Shown here: piece after piece, positions 45,600 through 55,534 of the stretch | Numbering within the stretch: the first letter of the stretch is position 1 | How the letters are laid out: each line of letters opens with the position of its first letter | The notes under the pieces: generated by a model | What the model was told of the DNA's origin: nothing | Seen by the model: only the letters and a program-made list of their open reading frames with translations | Database searches by the model: none | Assembly (NCBI RefSeq): GCF_004793545.1 | Contig: NZ_SRYA01000022.1 | Coordinates: 20,199-84,198, forward strand | Length of the DNA stretch: 64,000 nucleotides | Direction: 5' to 3' | DNA from: Petralouisia muris | GTDB taxonomy: Bacteria; Bacillota; Clostridia; Lachnospirales; Lachnospiraceae | Translations under genes and position numbers: made by a program

Positions 45600-46991
45600 A
45601 TGAGTACAGAGACAATTGCAGCCATTGCCACGGGTATGACAAATTCTGGAATTGGAATTGTCAGAATCAGCGGAAAAGAATCTTTTCAGATTATTGATCG
45701 AATTTACCGTTCGAAAAAAAGTACGAAGAAATTGTCAGAGGCAGCAAGCCATACCGTTCATTATGGATATATTTGTGATGGGGATCAAGTGATTGATGAA
45801 GTTATGGTTTTGATCCTGAAATATCCCAATACTTATACCATGGAGGATACAGTGGAAATAGATTGCCACGGCGGAACTCTTGTATTAAGGCGGGTGTTGG
45901 AAACAGTGTTAAAATACGGCGCAAGACCGGCGGAACCAGGAGAGTTTACGAAACGTGCATTTTTAAACGGAAGAATTGATCTGTCGCAGGCTGAGTCAGT
46001 GATTGATGTAATTAATGCTCAAAATGATTTTGCACTGGAATCTTCGCTGAATCAGCTTCAGGGAAGTGTAAGAAAAAAAATGAAACAAATCAGAAGTAAA
46101 ATTCTTCATGAAATTGCTTTTATTGAATCTGCTTTAGATGATCCGGAACATATATCTATAGATGGATATGGTGAAAGGCTGATGAATCTATTAGAGCCCT
46201 TATCCATGGAAATAAAGGATTTGATCTTGTTTTCTGAGAATGGCGAGTTATTGAAAGAAGGGATAAATACTGTAATTATCGGAAAGCCAAATGTAGGAAA
46301 ATCTTCCCTGATGAATGCGCTGACAGGGAAAGAACGTGCAATAGTTACAGAAATTGCAGGAACTACCCGTGATATTCTGGAAGAACAAATTAATTTAAAT
46401 GGGATTACTTTAAATGTAGTTGATACTGCAGGAATCCATGATACGCAGGATCAAGTAGAAAGAATCGGTGTAGAAAAGGCAAGAGAATCTTTGACAAAAG
46501 CAGATCTTGTGATTTATGTTGCAGACTCCTCCATACCCTTGGATGAAAATGATACGAAGATTTTACATCTTTTGAAAGAGAAAAAAACAGTTGTGCTGCT
46601 GAATAAATCTGATTTGCCCCAAATGATTTCGGAGAAAGAAATATATAAGATTATGGATGAAAAAGCCAAGAATATTCCCATAATTTCTGTTTCTGCAAAA
46701 GAAGGAACTGGAGTGAAGGAACTGGAAGAAACCATTAAAGAATTATTTTTTCATGGTAAAATTTCTTATAATAATGAAATATTTATTACAAATATAAGGC
46801 AGAAAGCAGCATTACAGCAGGCATTGGACAGTTTAATGATGGTAAAGAAAAGTATTGAAGATCAAATGCCGGAGGATTTCTTTTCCATTGATCTTGTCAA
46901 TGCTTGTGAGTCTTTGGGAAAGATTACCGGAGATTCTGTAGGAGAGGATCTGGTAAATGAAATATTTTCAAAGTTTTGCATGGGAAAATAG
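45600..46991 (+). CDS. mnmE: tRNA modification GTPase MnmE
   Basis: 463 aa. N-terminal folate-binding domain (TIAAIATGMTNSGIGIVRIS, EPGEFTKRAFLNGRIDLSQA), G domain with GKPNVGKSSLMNALTG, TTRD, DTAG, NKSD, and the C-terminal catalytic Cys in FSKFCMGK. With MnmG it makes the cmnm5 modification at U34. AAAGGAA lies before the ATG. Confidence 0.98.
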   Translation: MSTETIAAIATGMTNSGIGIVRISGKESFQIIDRIYRSKKSTKKLSEAASHTVHYGYICDGDQVIDEVMVLILKYPNTYTMEDTVEIDCHGGTLVLRRVLETVLKYGARPAEPGEFTKRAFLNGRIDLSQAESVIDVINAQNDFALESSLNQLQGSVRKKMKQIRSKILHEIAFIESALDDPEHISIDGYGERLMNLLEPLSMEIKDLILFSENGELLKEGINTVIIGKPNVGKSSLMNALTGKERAIVTEIAGTTRDILEEQINLNGITLNVVDTAGIHDTQDQVERIGVEKARESLTKADLVIYVADSSIPLDENDTKILHLLKEKKTVVLLNKSDLPQMISEKEIYKIMDEKAKNIPIISVSAKEGTGVKELEETIKELFFHGKISYNNEIFITNIRQKAALQQALDSLMMVKKSIEDQMPEDFFSIDLVNACESLGKITGDSVGEDLVNEIFSKFCMGK

Positions 46992-47045
46992 GGAAAGATC
47001 CGATACATGAAATATTTTTAAAATTGTTGGAAAGGAGAAGTTTGT

Positions 47046-48926
47046 ATGCCTTTTGTAAAAGAAGAATATGATATCTGTGTGGTAGGCGCAGGCCATGCAG
47101 GATGCGAAGCTGCCCTTGCCTGTGCCAGGCTCGGTTTTCAGACCATTATGTTTACTGTCAGTGTGGAAAGCATTGCGTTAATGCCATGTAATCCCAACAT
47201 AGGAGGAACTTCTAAGGGACATTTAGTCAGGGAAATTGATGCTCTTGGAGGGCAGATGGGGATCAATATAGACCAAACATTTATTCAGTCAAAGATGCTG
47301 AATGTTTCCAAAGGACCGGCAGTACATTCTCTCCGGGCTCAGGCCGATAAAGCAGAGTACAGCCGAAGAATGAGGCAGACCTTGGAAAATACAGAAGGAT
47401 TAACCATTCGTCAGGCGGAAGTAACAGAGCTGATGGCGGAGGACGGAATCATTAAGGGAGTTAAAACTTTTTCCGGTGCTTCTTATTACAGTAAAGCGGT
47501 GATACTTTGTACAGGCACTTATTTAAAGTCCAGATGTCTGTATGGAGATGTGGTAAACCATACCGGTCCAAATGGGCTGCAGTCAGCCAATCATTTGTCT
47601 GAATCATTGAAAAATTATGGAATTGAATTGTTTCGTTTTAAAACAGGGACCCCTGCGAGAATAGATAAACGTTCCGTAGATTTCAGCAAAATGCAGGAGC
47701 AGAAAGGGGATGAGAGAGTAGTTCCTTTTTCTTTTACTACAGATCCCAAAGAGGTGCAGATTCATCAGGAATCCTGTTGGCTTACTTATACTAATGGAAC
47801 GACTCATGAAATTATTCGTAAAAATTTAGATCGATCTCCTCTGTATTCTGGGGTGATTGAAGGAACCGGGCCGAGATATTGTCCTTCTATTGAAGATAAA
47901 GTGGTAAAATTTTCGGATAAAGAGAGGCATCAGGTATTTATTGAACCGGAAGGATTATATACAAATGAAATGTATGTAGGAGGAATGTCCAGTTCTCTGC
48001 CGGAAGATGTTCAGTATCAAATGTACCGCAGCGTGGCAGGATTGGAAAATGTTAAGATTGTCCGCAACGCTTACGCTATTGAATATGATTGCATTAATCC
48101 AAGACAGTTGTATCCTTCCCTGGAATTTAAAACAATCCAGGGGCTGTTTTCCGGGGGGCAGTTTAATGGAAGTTCCGGCTATGAGGAAGCAGCAGCCCAG
48201 GGATTAGTGGCAGGAATCAATGCGGCGATGTATGTAAAAGGAAAAGAACCTTTGATCCTGGATCGTTCTACATCTTATATTGGAGTGCTGATTGATGATC
48301 TTGTAACAAAAGATAATCGGGAACCCTATCGTATGATGACATCCAGAGCAGAATATCGTTTGCTGCTGCGTCAGGATAATGCAGATTTACGTCTGTCTAA
48401 GATTGGATATGAGATTGGATTGATCAGTCAGGAAAGATATGATTACGTTGTGGAAAAGGAACGCCTGATCCAACAAGAGGTGAAGAGAGTTCAACAGGTA
48501 AATATTGGTGCAAATGCTATGGTTCAGGAAGTTTTAAAGGAGCATAAAAGTACTCCGCTGAAAACAGGGACAACTCTTGCTGAGTTAATCAGGAGGCCGG
48601 AGCTTTCGTATGAAGATCTTGCTGAAATTGATGAGGAAAGACCAAACCTTCCAGAAGATGTGAAAGAACAGGTAAATATAAATATCAAGTATGACGGGTA
48701 TATTCGAAGGCAGCTGAAGCAGGTAAAAGAATTTAAAAAATTAGAGAAGAAAAAGCTTCCAGAACAGTTTGATTACGATCAGGTAAAAAGTCTAAGAATT
48801 GAAGCGAAACAAAAGCTGAATCTGTATCAGCCAGTCAATGTGGGACAGGCTTCCAGAATTTCCGGAGTGTCGCCGGCAGATATTTCTGTACTGTTGGTAT
48901 ATTTCGAGCAGAAGAACCGCAGCTAA
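47046..48926 (+). CDS. mnmG: tRNA uridine 5-carboxymethylaminomethyl modification enzyme MnmG
   Basis: 626 aa. FAD-binding start [20 protein letters not shown], then [20 protein letters not shown] and the dinucleotide-binding [16 protein letters not shown]. Partner of MnmE, encoded just upstream. Its last codons (VYFEQKNRS) lie in a 34-bp segment that is repeated 71 bp downstream. Confidence 0.98.
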   Translation: MPFVKEEYDICVVGAGHAGCEAALACARLGFQTIMFTVSVESIALMPCNPNIGGTSKGHLVREIDALGGQMGINIDQTFIQSKMLNVSKGPAVHSLRAQADKAEYSRRMRQTLENTEGLTIRQAEVTELMAEDGIIKGVKTFSGASYYSKAVILCTGTYLKSRCLYGDVVNHTGPNGLQSANHLSESLKNYGIELFRFKTGTPARIDKRSVDFSKMQEQKGDERVVPFSFTTDPKEVQIHQESCWLTYTNGTTHEIIRKNLDRSPLYSGVIEGTGPRYCPSIEDKVVKFSDKERHQVFIEPEGLYTNEMYVGGMSSSLPEDVQYQMYRSVAGLENVKIVRNAYAIEYDCINPRQLYPSLEFKTIQGLFSGGQFNGSSGYEEAAAQGLVAGINAAMYVKGKEPLILDRSTSYIGVLIDDLVTKDNREPYRMMTSRAEYRLLLRQDNADLRLSKIGYEIGLISQERYDYVVEKERLIQQEVKRVQQVNIGANAMVQEVLKEHKSTPLKTGTTLAELIRRPELSYEDLAEIDEERPNLPEDVKEQVNINIKYDGYIRRQLKQVKEFKKLEKKKLPEQFDYDQVKSLRIEAKQKLNLYQPVNVGQASRISGVSPADISVLLVYFEQKNRS

Positions 48927-49000
48927 ACATTATGTAGATTTTTTAAGGCCATTTGTTCTACCAGCAGGTATATTTCGAGCAGAAGAGCCGCAGTTAGACA
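48896..49000 (+). repeat. 34-bp direct repeat of the mnmG 3' end
   Basis: 48896-48929 and 48967-49000 match at 31 of 34 positions (core GGTATATTTCGAGCAGAAGA). The first copy holds the mnmG stop; the second would encode VYFEQKSRS-stop and lies just before the rsmG ribosome-binding site. Period 71 bp. Confidence 0.9.
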
Positions 49001-49037
49001 GGAGGTTATTGTTATCATTAAGGAAAAAGAATATCAA

Positions 49038-49748
49038 TTGGATAAGTTTTACTCTGGGTTAAAAAAATTAGGACTTGAATGTTCTGGAAAACAGATCAAC
49101 CAGTTTCTTACTTTTTATGAAATGCTAATTGAAAAAAATAAGGTGATGAATTTGACTGCTATCACGGAATTTGAAGATGTGGTTGAAAAACATTTTCTGG
49201 ATTCTTTAAGCCTTACGGAAACGATAAATTTAAATCAGAGATTAAGAGTATTAGATTTGGGAACCGGAGCAGGATTTCCGGGGATACCCCTTAAGATCGC
49301 TTTTCCGGAATTAGAAATTGTATTAATGGATTCCTTGAATAAACGAATATTATTTTTAAAGGAAGTGTTAAATGAATTAGAACTTTCGGATATCACTGCA
49401 ATTCATGGAAGGGCAGAAGAGATGGCTGTAAAGGCAGAATACAGGGAAACATTTGATTTGTGTATTTCTCGGGCGGTGGCGAATCTTTCTTCTTTAAGTG
49501 AGTATTGTATTCCTTTTGTAAAAATTGGCGGAACTTTTGTTTCTTATAAATCCGGTGAAATTGAGGATGAAGTTGTCCAGTCAAAAAAAGCAATTTCTGT
49601 ATTAGGAGGAAAAATTGTAAAGGTACAGAAATTTACTCTGCCAGACACGGATGTTTCCAGATCACTTGTTCAAATTAGGAAGCAGAAGAGAACGCCTAAG
49701 AGTTATCCAAGAAAATCGGGTACCCCTACCAGAAATCCAATTCGTTAA
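49038..49748 (+). CDS. rsmG: 16S rRNA (guanine527-N7)-methyltransferase RsmG
   Basis: 236 aa if begun at the TTG (MDKFYSGLKKLGLECSGKQI). SAM-binding motif LDLGTGAGFPGIPLKIAFP, then DSLNKRILFLKEVL and the end PKSYPRKSGTPTRNPI. No ATG exists. A strong AGGAGG (about 49001-49006) lies well before the TTG and would fit an ATC or ATT start in the same frame around 49012-49020 (reading IIKEKEYQLDKFY). The start is therefore uncertain. Confidence 0.95.
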   Translation: MDKFYSGLKKLGLECSGKQINQFLTFYEMLIEKNKVMNLTAITEFEDVVEKHFLDSLSLTETINLNQRLRVLDLGTGAGFPGIPLKIAFPELEIVLMDSLNKRILFLKEVLNELELSDITAIHGRAEEMAVKAEYRETFDLCISRAVANLSSLSEYCIPFVKIGGTFVSYKSGEIEDEVVQSKKAISVLGGKIVKVQKFTLPDTDVSRSLVQIRKQKRTPKSYPRKSGTPTRNPIR

Positions 49749-49785
49749 ATGATACAAAATCACGTGATAGTCAATGATAAAAATT

Positions 49786-49906
49786 CGGCCCCATTAAAGT
49801 TTAGCTCATAAGCATGATTATTTGTAAAAGATTTGCTGTTCTTCTAAAAAGAGTGTGGACAGCAAATCTTTTGGTTCACAGGCATATTTGAAAAACTATG
49901 GGGCCG
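49786..49906. terminator. Nested inverted repeats with terminator between convergent genes
   Basis: The inner perfect 14-bp stem AAAAGATTTGCTGT / ACAGCAAATCTTTT (49826-49839 with 49859-49872) can stop transcription from both sides. It is enclosed by a second pair, CGGCCCCAT (49786-49794) and ATGGGGCCG (49898-49906). Confidence 0.8.
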
Positions 49907-49921
49907 GCTAAAATTCTTAAT

Positions 49922-50878
49922 TTATTTTACAGGATCTAAATATAAATTAAGAATATCCAAAAGTTTCTCCGGTACTTCCAGTTGAGGAAGATATTTTGAT
50001 TCAGAAATACAGGAAGATTCAATGGAAGGATTGCGGGAAATATAAGAGTTAATAATTGACTCACTTTCAGAATTCCCCTTACTTCCGATCAAGTAAATGC
50101 TGTTGTTGATTTTTTTCAGTGCATGTACGATGTTGATATTTGTATAATTTGCTTTGATGCTGGATAAAAGATATTTACCACAGCTGTTATTCATATGTGC
50201 TGCTTCGTAATAAGTACCAATTGTTTTGCTTGGAACCATATGGCTTTTGTAAAAATATTCTTCATGAATAATGCGATCTATGGCTTTTTCGGAAAATACA
50301 ATATTATAGATCATGGTTCCCAACACTGGAAGATCAAGCATAAATTTTAGAGCATTTTTACGTTTATTGGGCGTCTTTGCCAATGATTCCAGAGAAGAAG
50401 GATTAATAATTATAATTTTATTAAAATGGTTCGGTTCCATATTGCAGGCCATAAGAGCAAAGGATGTGGAATCACCAGAAGCAATCAGATCTGATTTTGT
50501 TCCAATTACATTTTTGATGAAATCAGTAATTAATTGAACAAAGAGATAATTACTGTATGTCATATTTGGTTTATCACTTCTTCCGCATCCCAACAGATCA
50601 AGACAATAAACAGTATGTTTTTTGGCAAGGTGCTTTGCGATTTTGTCCCATTCACAGGAAGAGGAAGCAGGATTTAAATCATGGATCAGAAGAAGGGGCT
50701 CCCCTTTTCCCTGTTTGCTGTAGAAGACGTTTCCATATCTCCAGTTAAAGAATGTTCCTTTATCTGTGTTCAGATAATTTTTTAATGAAGATGAAATGCT
50801 GATTGCTTTATTGATACCATAAATACTGATGGTTGTTAAAGTACTTAAGAGCAGGCAATTACGAATCTGTTTTTTCAT
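49922..50878 (-). CDS. Alpha/beta hydrolase, N-terminally anchored
   Basis: 318 aa behind AAAGGAGG. A hydrophobic N-terminal segment (about 8-25) is followed by the hydrolase fold: EPLLLIHDLNPASSSCEWDK (oxyanion region), VYCLDLLGCGRSDKP, and a nucleophile elbow SGDSTSFAL in which the second glycine of GxSxG is Ser. No acid-His pair is obvious near the end (LIGSKGNSESE is where the Asp usually lies). Substrate unknown. It is on the opposite strand to its neighbours, inserted between rsmG and the two-component pair. Confidence 0.85.
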   Translation of the reverse strand: MKKQIRNCLLLSTLTTISIYGINKAISISSSLKNYLNTDKGTFFNWRYGNVFYSKQGKGEPLLLIHDLNPASSSCEWDKIAKHLAKKHTVYCLDLLGCGRSDKPNMTYSNYLFVQLITDFIKNVIGTKSDLIASGDSTSFALMACNMEPNHFNKIIIINPSSLESLAKTPNKRKNALKFMLDLPVLGTMIYNIVFSEKAIDRIIHEEYFYKSHMVPSKTIGTYYEAAHMNNSCGKYLLSSIKANYTNINIVHALKKINNSIYLIGSKGNSESESIINSYISRNPSIESSCISESKYLPQLEVPEKLLDILNLYLDPVK

Positions 50879-51152
50879 TTTAACAGCCTCCTTTCATATT
50901 TTATCAGAGAATTCTTTTCCTATTCGCTCCGTACAGTTCTATTTCTATTACTATTATAGACGAAACAGACAGGATATACAAATAAAATATATTTATAATT
51001 AAAAAAATTAAAATACATCTTTTCTTATTTTCATTTTTGAGATAAAATATAGATAATCAGCATTTTAGTTTTTAGTCAATACTTCATTAGAGTAATATGG
51101 TACATGTTTACAAAATAACATTACAAACATATGTTCTTGAATGGGTAGAAAT

Positions 51153-52178
51153 ATGATAATTAAGTATTTAGAAAAAATGCATCATGAGATGTATGAATCA
51201 AAATTGAATGTAGAAAGAGAAAATCAAAAAAAGAAAATTCTTCTAAGAGATAATATTAGATTTATTCAGGCATTGGAAAATTCTCTGGATGAAAATTTTG
51301 AATCGTTTACCCCGAGGGATGTGGATCAGGAAATTCATGCGAAGATTTCTTCCTTGAAGGAAGAACAGAAAAAGCTGGAAATGGAAATTAATGAATCTGG
51401 AATAGAAATATCAAATTTGGATGCACATCTTGATGAATTGGAAAGCGTATTAAAAGTTGCAAGGGAAAAAGAAAGAAACCAATTAAATAAAAAGGATTTG
51501 AAACAAAAAAGAGGAATATATCAACGTAAAATTTTAGAGATACAGGAAATAGAGCGTCAGCGTATTGCCAGGGAGTTACACGATTCCGTAGTTCAGAGTC
51601 TTACAAATACGATTCATAAGATTGAAATTTGTTCAAAGATTATGGAAGTGGATTCCGTTCGATGTCGATTAGAACTTCATGTACTTTCAAAAACGATTCG
51701 GGATATTATTCAGGAAATGAGAAATATTATTTATGATTTACGTCCAACTGCACTGGATAATATCAGGCTGGAAACTCTAATAGAAAATGAAGTTTCTAAA
51801 ATTAGTAAAAGTGAAATTTTGAATGTTTCATATGAAACATTGGGTGAATCTATAGAGCTTTCTCCTATGATAACCTTGAGTGTTCTTCGTATTGTACAGG
51901 AAGCATGTAATAATATTTTAAAACATGCAAAAGCAAAAAGTGTACTTGTACAAGTAGAATACAATAAAGAAAATGTTTTTGTTAGAGTAGAGGATGATGG
52001 AGTTGGATTCACTATAAATGATATTCAAAATTTAAAGAAAGAAGATGGTTCAGGATTAGGAATATCCATGATGAAAGAACGTGTCTTTCTTTTCGCTGGA
52101 AGATTGGAAGTTAATTCTGAACCGGGGAAAGGAACCAGGATTTTAGTAGAAATACCAATTGACAAGGAGGATGCGTAA
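51153..52178 (+). CDS. Cytoplasmic DegS-like sensor histidine kinase
   Basis: 341 aa from MIIKYLEKMHHEMYESKLNV (an ATG 12 nt upstream is equally weak). No membrane segment. A long coiled coil (about 15-130) leads to a HisKA_3 domain with phospho-acceptor ERQRIARELHDSVVQ and IIYDLRPTALDNIRLE, then the ATPase domain QEACNNILKHAKAKSVLVQV, EDDGVGF, GSGLGISMMKERV. It partners the LuxR-type regulator that starts inside its stop codon. Confidence 0.95.
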   Translation: MIIKYLEKMHHEMYESKLNVERENQKKKILLRDNIRFIQALENSLDENFESFTPRDVDQEIHAKISSLKEEQKKLEMEINESGIEISNLDAHLDELESVLKVAREKERNQLNKKDLKQKRGIYQRKILEIQEIERQRIARELHDSVVQSLTNTIHKIEICSKIMEVDSVRCRLELHVLSKTIRDIIQEMRNIIYDLRPTALDNIRLETLIENEVSKISKSEILNVSYETLGESIELSPMITLSVLRIVQEACNNILKHAKAKSVLVQVEYNKENVFVRVEDDGVGFTINDIQNLKKEDGSGLGISMMKERVFLFAGRLEVNSEPGKGTRILVEIPIDKEDA

Positions 52179-52822
52179 TGTCGGCGAAAGTTGTAATTGT
52201 AGATGATCATTCTATGGTTCGGGAAGGTTTGAAACAATTGCTGGAATTGGAAGGTGATGTACAGGTAATAGGAGAAGCAAGCGATGGACTTGAATGTCTG
52301 AAATTGTTAGAAACTACTGTTCCGCAGGTGTTGTTATTGGATATCAACATGCCAAATATGAATGGATTGGAGGTTTTAGAGCGTCTGAAAGAGGAGAACG
52401 TAGATTTTAAAATTATTATTTTAACAGTTCATGACGAAATTGAATTTTTATTGAAAGCAGTAGATATTGGAATTAATGGCTATTTATTGAAGGAGTCAGA
52501 TTCTTCTGAATTAAAAAAAGCAATTTTTCATGTGATTAATGGAGAGACTTATATACAGCCAAGTATGATACCATTGTTAAATTCAAAGATGGTACAAAGA
52601 GATCATGAAAAAGTAAAGATTGATTTATTAACCAAACGTGAATTAGAGGTTTTGAAATTATTGTCGGTAGGACTTTATAACAAAGAGATTGGTAAGAAAT
52701 TAGAAATCAGTGAACGTACTGTAAAAAATCATATTTCCAGTATTTTTAAGAAAATTGAAGTGACAGATCGGACTCAAGCTGCGGTCTTTGCAATTAAAAA
52801 TAATTTAATTAATGTGTTTTAA
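52178..52822 (+). CDS. NarL/LuxR-family response regulator (DegU-like)
   Basis: 214 aa. Receiver: VVIVDDHSMVREGLKQLLEL, Asp in VLLLDINMPNMNGLE, Thr in IIILTVHDE, Lys in GYLLKESDS. LuxR HTH: LTKRELEVLKLLSVGLYNKE and SERTVKNHISSIFKKI. Start overlaps the kinase stop (TAATG). The transcript ends at a palindrome that is also a parS site. Confidence 0.96.
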   Translation: MSAKVVIVDDHSMVREGLKQLLELEGDVQVIGEASDGLECLKLLETTVPQVLLLDINMPNMNGLEVLERLKEENVDFKIIILTVHDEIEFLLKAVDIGINGYLLKESDSSELKKAIFHVINGETYIQPSMIPLLNSKMVQRDHEKVKIDLLTKRELEVLKLLSVGLYNKEIGKKLEISERTVKNHISSIFKKIEVTDRTQAAVFAIKNNLINVF

Positions 52823-52833
52823 ATAAAATGAAG

Positions 52834-52863
52834 AGAAGAATGTTTCACGTGAAACATTCTTCT
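52834..52863. other. parS: parS site within a 30-bp palindrome, also terminator-like
   Basis: TGTTTCACGTGAAACA (52841-52856) is the perfect ParB/Spo0J binding site. The palindrome extends without mismatch to 52834-52863 and is followed by TTT, so as RNA it forms a terminator-like hairpin for the regulator gene ending at 52822. Confidence 0.97.
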
Positions 52864-53108
52864 TTTCATATGATGATTTTTTTATGCTTATTGTTGAAAG
52901 TTTGTCTTGATAATTTTTTTATAGGTTCTGCATCTGCTGAGCAATAGATACCTTTGTGCAGACTGTTTAGTAAATATGTCAATCGTACAATTGAATGTAT
53001 CATGTATAAGAAATAATAAAGAATGTGCTAAAAAGTATTTTTAAATTACTTCAGGTTAAAAATTTTTATCTAAAAAATTCAAACATTATTTGGTGAATTT
53101 TTATTCAA

Positions 53109-53134
53109 AAAAATGTTTCACGTGAAACATTTTT
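53109..53134. other. parS: Second parS site
   Basis: TGTTTCACGTGAAACA (53114-53129), perfect, with flanking A/T pairs making a 26-bp palindrome. It lies 80 bp before parA. The 386-bp stretch 52823-53208 also contains a -10-like TATAAT (53172-53177) for parA but no gene. Confidence 0.97.
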
Positions 53135-53208
53135 AAACGAATTTCCTATAGTAATAAATTGTAGAAAGTGATATAATTAGTATTAGCATAAGAGGAAAGG
53201 AAAAGAGT

Positions 53209-53976
53209 ATGGGAAGGATTATTGCAATAGCCAATCAGAAAGGCGGAGTCGGCAAAACTACTACAGCAATTAACTTATCTGCCTGTCTTGTAGAAGAAGG
53301 AAAAAAGGTATTGACCATTGATATGGATCCCCAGGGTAATACCACCAGTGGGCTAGGCGTAGAAAAATCAGATTTGGAAAATACAGTATATGAACTAATG
53401 CTTGGTGAATGTACAATTCGAAAAAGTATGGTTCAGACTGAAATTGAAAATCTGTATTTAATACCATCCAATGTAAATCTTGCCGGAGCAGAGATTGAAC
53501 TGCTGGGCATTGATGAGAAAGAGTACATTTTAAAAAATGAAGTAGATTATATTCAGGATGATTTTGATTTTATAATTATTGACTGTCCTCCTTCATTGAA
53601 TATGCTTACCATCAATGCAATGACCACTGCAAATACTATATTGGTTCCAATTCAATGTGAATACTATGCTTTGGAAGGGTTAAGTCAATTAATACATACT
53701 ATTAATCTGGTGCAGACAAGATTAAATCCTAGTCTGGAAATGGAAGGAGTAGTCTTTACTATGTATGATGCCAGAACCAATTTATCTTTGCAGGTTGTTG
53801 AAAATGTAAAAAGTAATTTGAATACTACCATTTATAAGACTATTATTCCAAGAAATATTCGATTAGCGGAAGCTCCCAGTCATGGATTACCAATAAATTT
53901 GTATGATGGAAAATCTGCTGGAGCAGAAAGTTATCGTTTATTGGCAAAAGAAGTAATAGAAAGAGAGGAAGATTAA
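53209..53976 (+). CDS. parA: Chromosome partitioning ATPase ParA/Soj
   Basis: 255 aa from MGRIIAIANQKGGVGKTTTA with the deviant Walker A KGGVGKTT, switch IDMDPQGNTTSGLG and DFIIIDCPPSLNMLT. No N-terminal HTH, as in chromosomal ParA. It stops directly before parB and works with it and the parS sites just upstream in origin segregation. Confidence 0.98.
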   Translation: MGRIIAIANQKGGVGKTTTAINLSACLVEEGKKVLTIDMDPQGNTTSGLGVEKSDLENTVYELMLGECTIRKSMVQTEIENLYLIPSNVNLAGAEIELLGIDEKEYILKNEVDYIQDDFDFIIIDCPPSLNMLTINAMTTANTILVPIQCEYYALEGLSQLIHTINLVQTRLNPSLEMEGVVFTMYDARTNLSLQVVENVKSNLNTTIYKTIIPRNIRLAEAPSHGLPINLYDGKSAGAESYRLLAKEVIEREED

Positions 53977-54888
53977 ATGGCAGCGGCAAAAAAAGGCGGG
54001 TTGGGAAAAGGATTGGACAGCCTTATTACCAATAAGGTGGGTGCTACAGGAACAACAGATGCAGTCAGAATTCCGGAACCAGATAAGGAAGTAATCTTTG
54101 TAAAAATTACAAAAGTAGAACCAAACAGAGAACAGCCTAGAAAAAATTTTGATGAAGATTCTTTGTTAGAATTGTCAGAATCCCTAAAACAATATGGTAT
54201 TTTACAGCCATTGCTGGTGCAGGATAAAAAAGATTATTTTGAAATTATTGCAGGAGAACGGAGATGGAGAGCTGCAAAAATGGCAGGATTAAAAGAAATT
54301 CCTGTTATTATTAAAAAACTTTCAGAACAAGAAATTGTAGAGATTTCTTTGATTGAAAATATTCAAAGAGAAAATTTAAATCCAATTGAAGAAGCTTTGG
54401 CTTTTAAAAGATTACTGAATGAATTTCATTTAAAACAGGATGAAGTAGCAGAGCGGGTATCAAAATCCAGAACAGCAGTTACTAATTCTATGAGACTTTT
54501 AAAATTGGATGAAAGAGTACAGCAAATGGTAGTGGATGATATGATTTCTACCGGACATGCCAGAGCTCTCTTAGCAATTTCAGAAAATGATAAACAATAC
54601 AATTTGGCACAACAGATTTTTGATGAAAAATTAAGTGTAAGAGAAACAGAAAAACTGGTAAAAAAATTACAAAATCAAAAACCGGAATTACCTAAAAAAG
54701 CGGAAGAAGATAAAATGTCATTATTCTATGAGGATATGGAACAAAGGCTAAAATCTATTATGGGAACAAAGGTTGCTATTCATTATAAAAATAAGGATAA
54801 AGGAAAAATAGAAATTGAATATTATTCTAATGATGAGTTGGAAAGAATTATAGAATTATTCCAATCAATTCATCAGACTAAAATTTAA
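53977..54888 (+). CDS. parB: Chromosome partitioning protein ParB/Spo0J
   Basis: 303 aa from MAAAKKGGLGKGLDSLITNK. N-terminal CTPase fold with EPNREQPRKNFDEDSLLELS and EIIAGERRWRAAKMAGLKEI (the GERRW box), an HTH LKQDEVAERVSKSRTAVTNS for parS, and a C-terminal dimer domain. Confidence 0.98.
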   Translation: MAAAKKGGLGKGLDSLITNKVGATGTTDAVRIPEPDKEVIFVKITKVEPNREQPRKNFDEDSLLELSESLKQYGILQPLLVQDKKDYFEIIAGERRWRAAKMAGLKEIPVIIKKLSEQEIVEISLIENIQRENLNPIEEALAFKRLLNEFHLKQDEVAERVSKSRTAVTNSMRLLKLDERVQQMVVDDMISTGHARALLAISENDKQYNLAQQIFDEKLSVRETEKLVKKLQNQKPELPKKAEEDKMSLFYEDMEQRLKSIMGTKVAIHYKNKDKGKIEIEYYSNDELERIIELFQSIHQTKI

Positions 54889-54925
54889 TTAAACATATGT
54901 TCTAAAAAAATAAATGGAGGAAACG

Positions 54926-55459
54926 ATGAAGTCAGACTTTATAGGGCTGTATTTTACAGTAGATGATTTTTTACTGACATTTGCAATTATGGCGGCGGTC
55001 ATGCTGCTGCTGTTTATATTACTGATTGTAAATATCATAAAGTCAGGAAGATTGAGAAAAAAATATGAAGCTTTTATGATGGGAAAAAATGCTGAGTCCC
55101 TGGAGGATACCCTAATAAAACGTATTCAGCAGGTGGACGAGCTATTGGAATTTGAAAGTGAAAACAGAGAAAATATACAGAAAATTACCAATAGTTTAAA
55201 TAATACATTCCAGAAAGTTGGAATGGTAAAATATGATGCTTTTCACGAGATGGGTGGAAAATTAAGTTTTTCTCTGGCATTGCTGGACCAGAAAAATGAT
55301 GGATTTATTATAAATGCAATGCATACCAGAGAAGGATGCTATACTTATATCAAAGAGATAGTAAGTGGAAATTCCATAATTGTACTTGCGGATGAGGAAA
55401 AAGAAGCATTAGATATTGCAATGGGGACAAAGAAGTCAAATGTACCGGTCGAAGATTAA
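54926..55459 (+). CDS. DUF4446 family membrane protein
   Basis: 177 aa from MKSDFIGLYFTVDDFLLTFA (TGGAGG upstream). One N-terminal membrane helix (about 12-37), a coiled coil, then a conserved domain GMVKYDAFHEMGGKLSFSLALLDQKNDGFIINAMHTRE, here cited in part. The family regularly follows parB in Firmicutes. Function unknown. Confidence 0.92.
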   Translation: MKSDFIGLYFTVDDFLLTFAIMAAVMLLLFILLIVNIIKSGRLRKKYEAFMMGKNAESLEDTLIKRIQQVDELLEFESENRENIQKITNSLNNTFQKVGMVKYDAFHEMGGKLSFSLALLDQKNDGFIINAMHTREGCYTYIKEIVSGNSIIVLADEEKEALDIAMGTKKSNVPVED

Positions 55460-55534
55460 GAATATCAAGCTGAAATCCGAACCGTTGCCCGGGCAAAAGG
55501 AATAGCAGGGCGGAAGTAATGTTAGGAGTACAAT

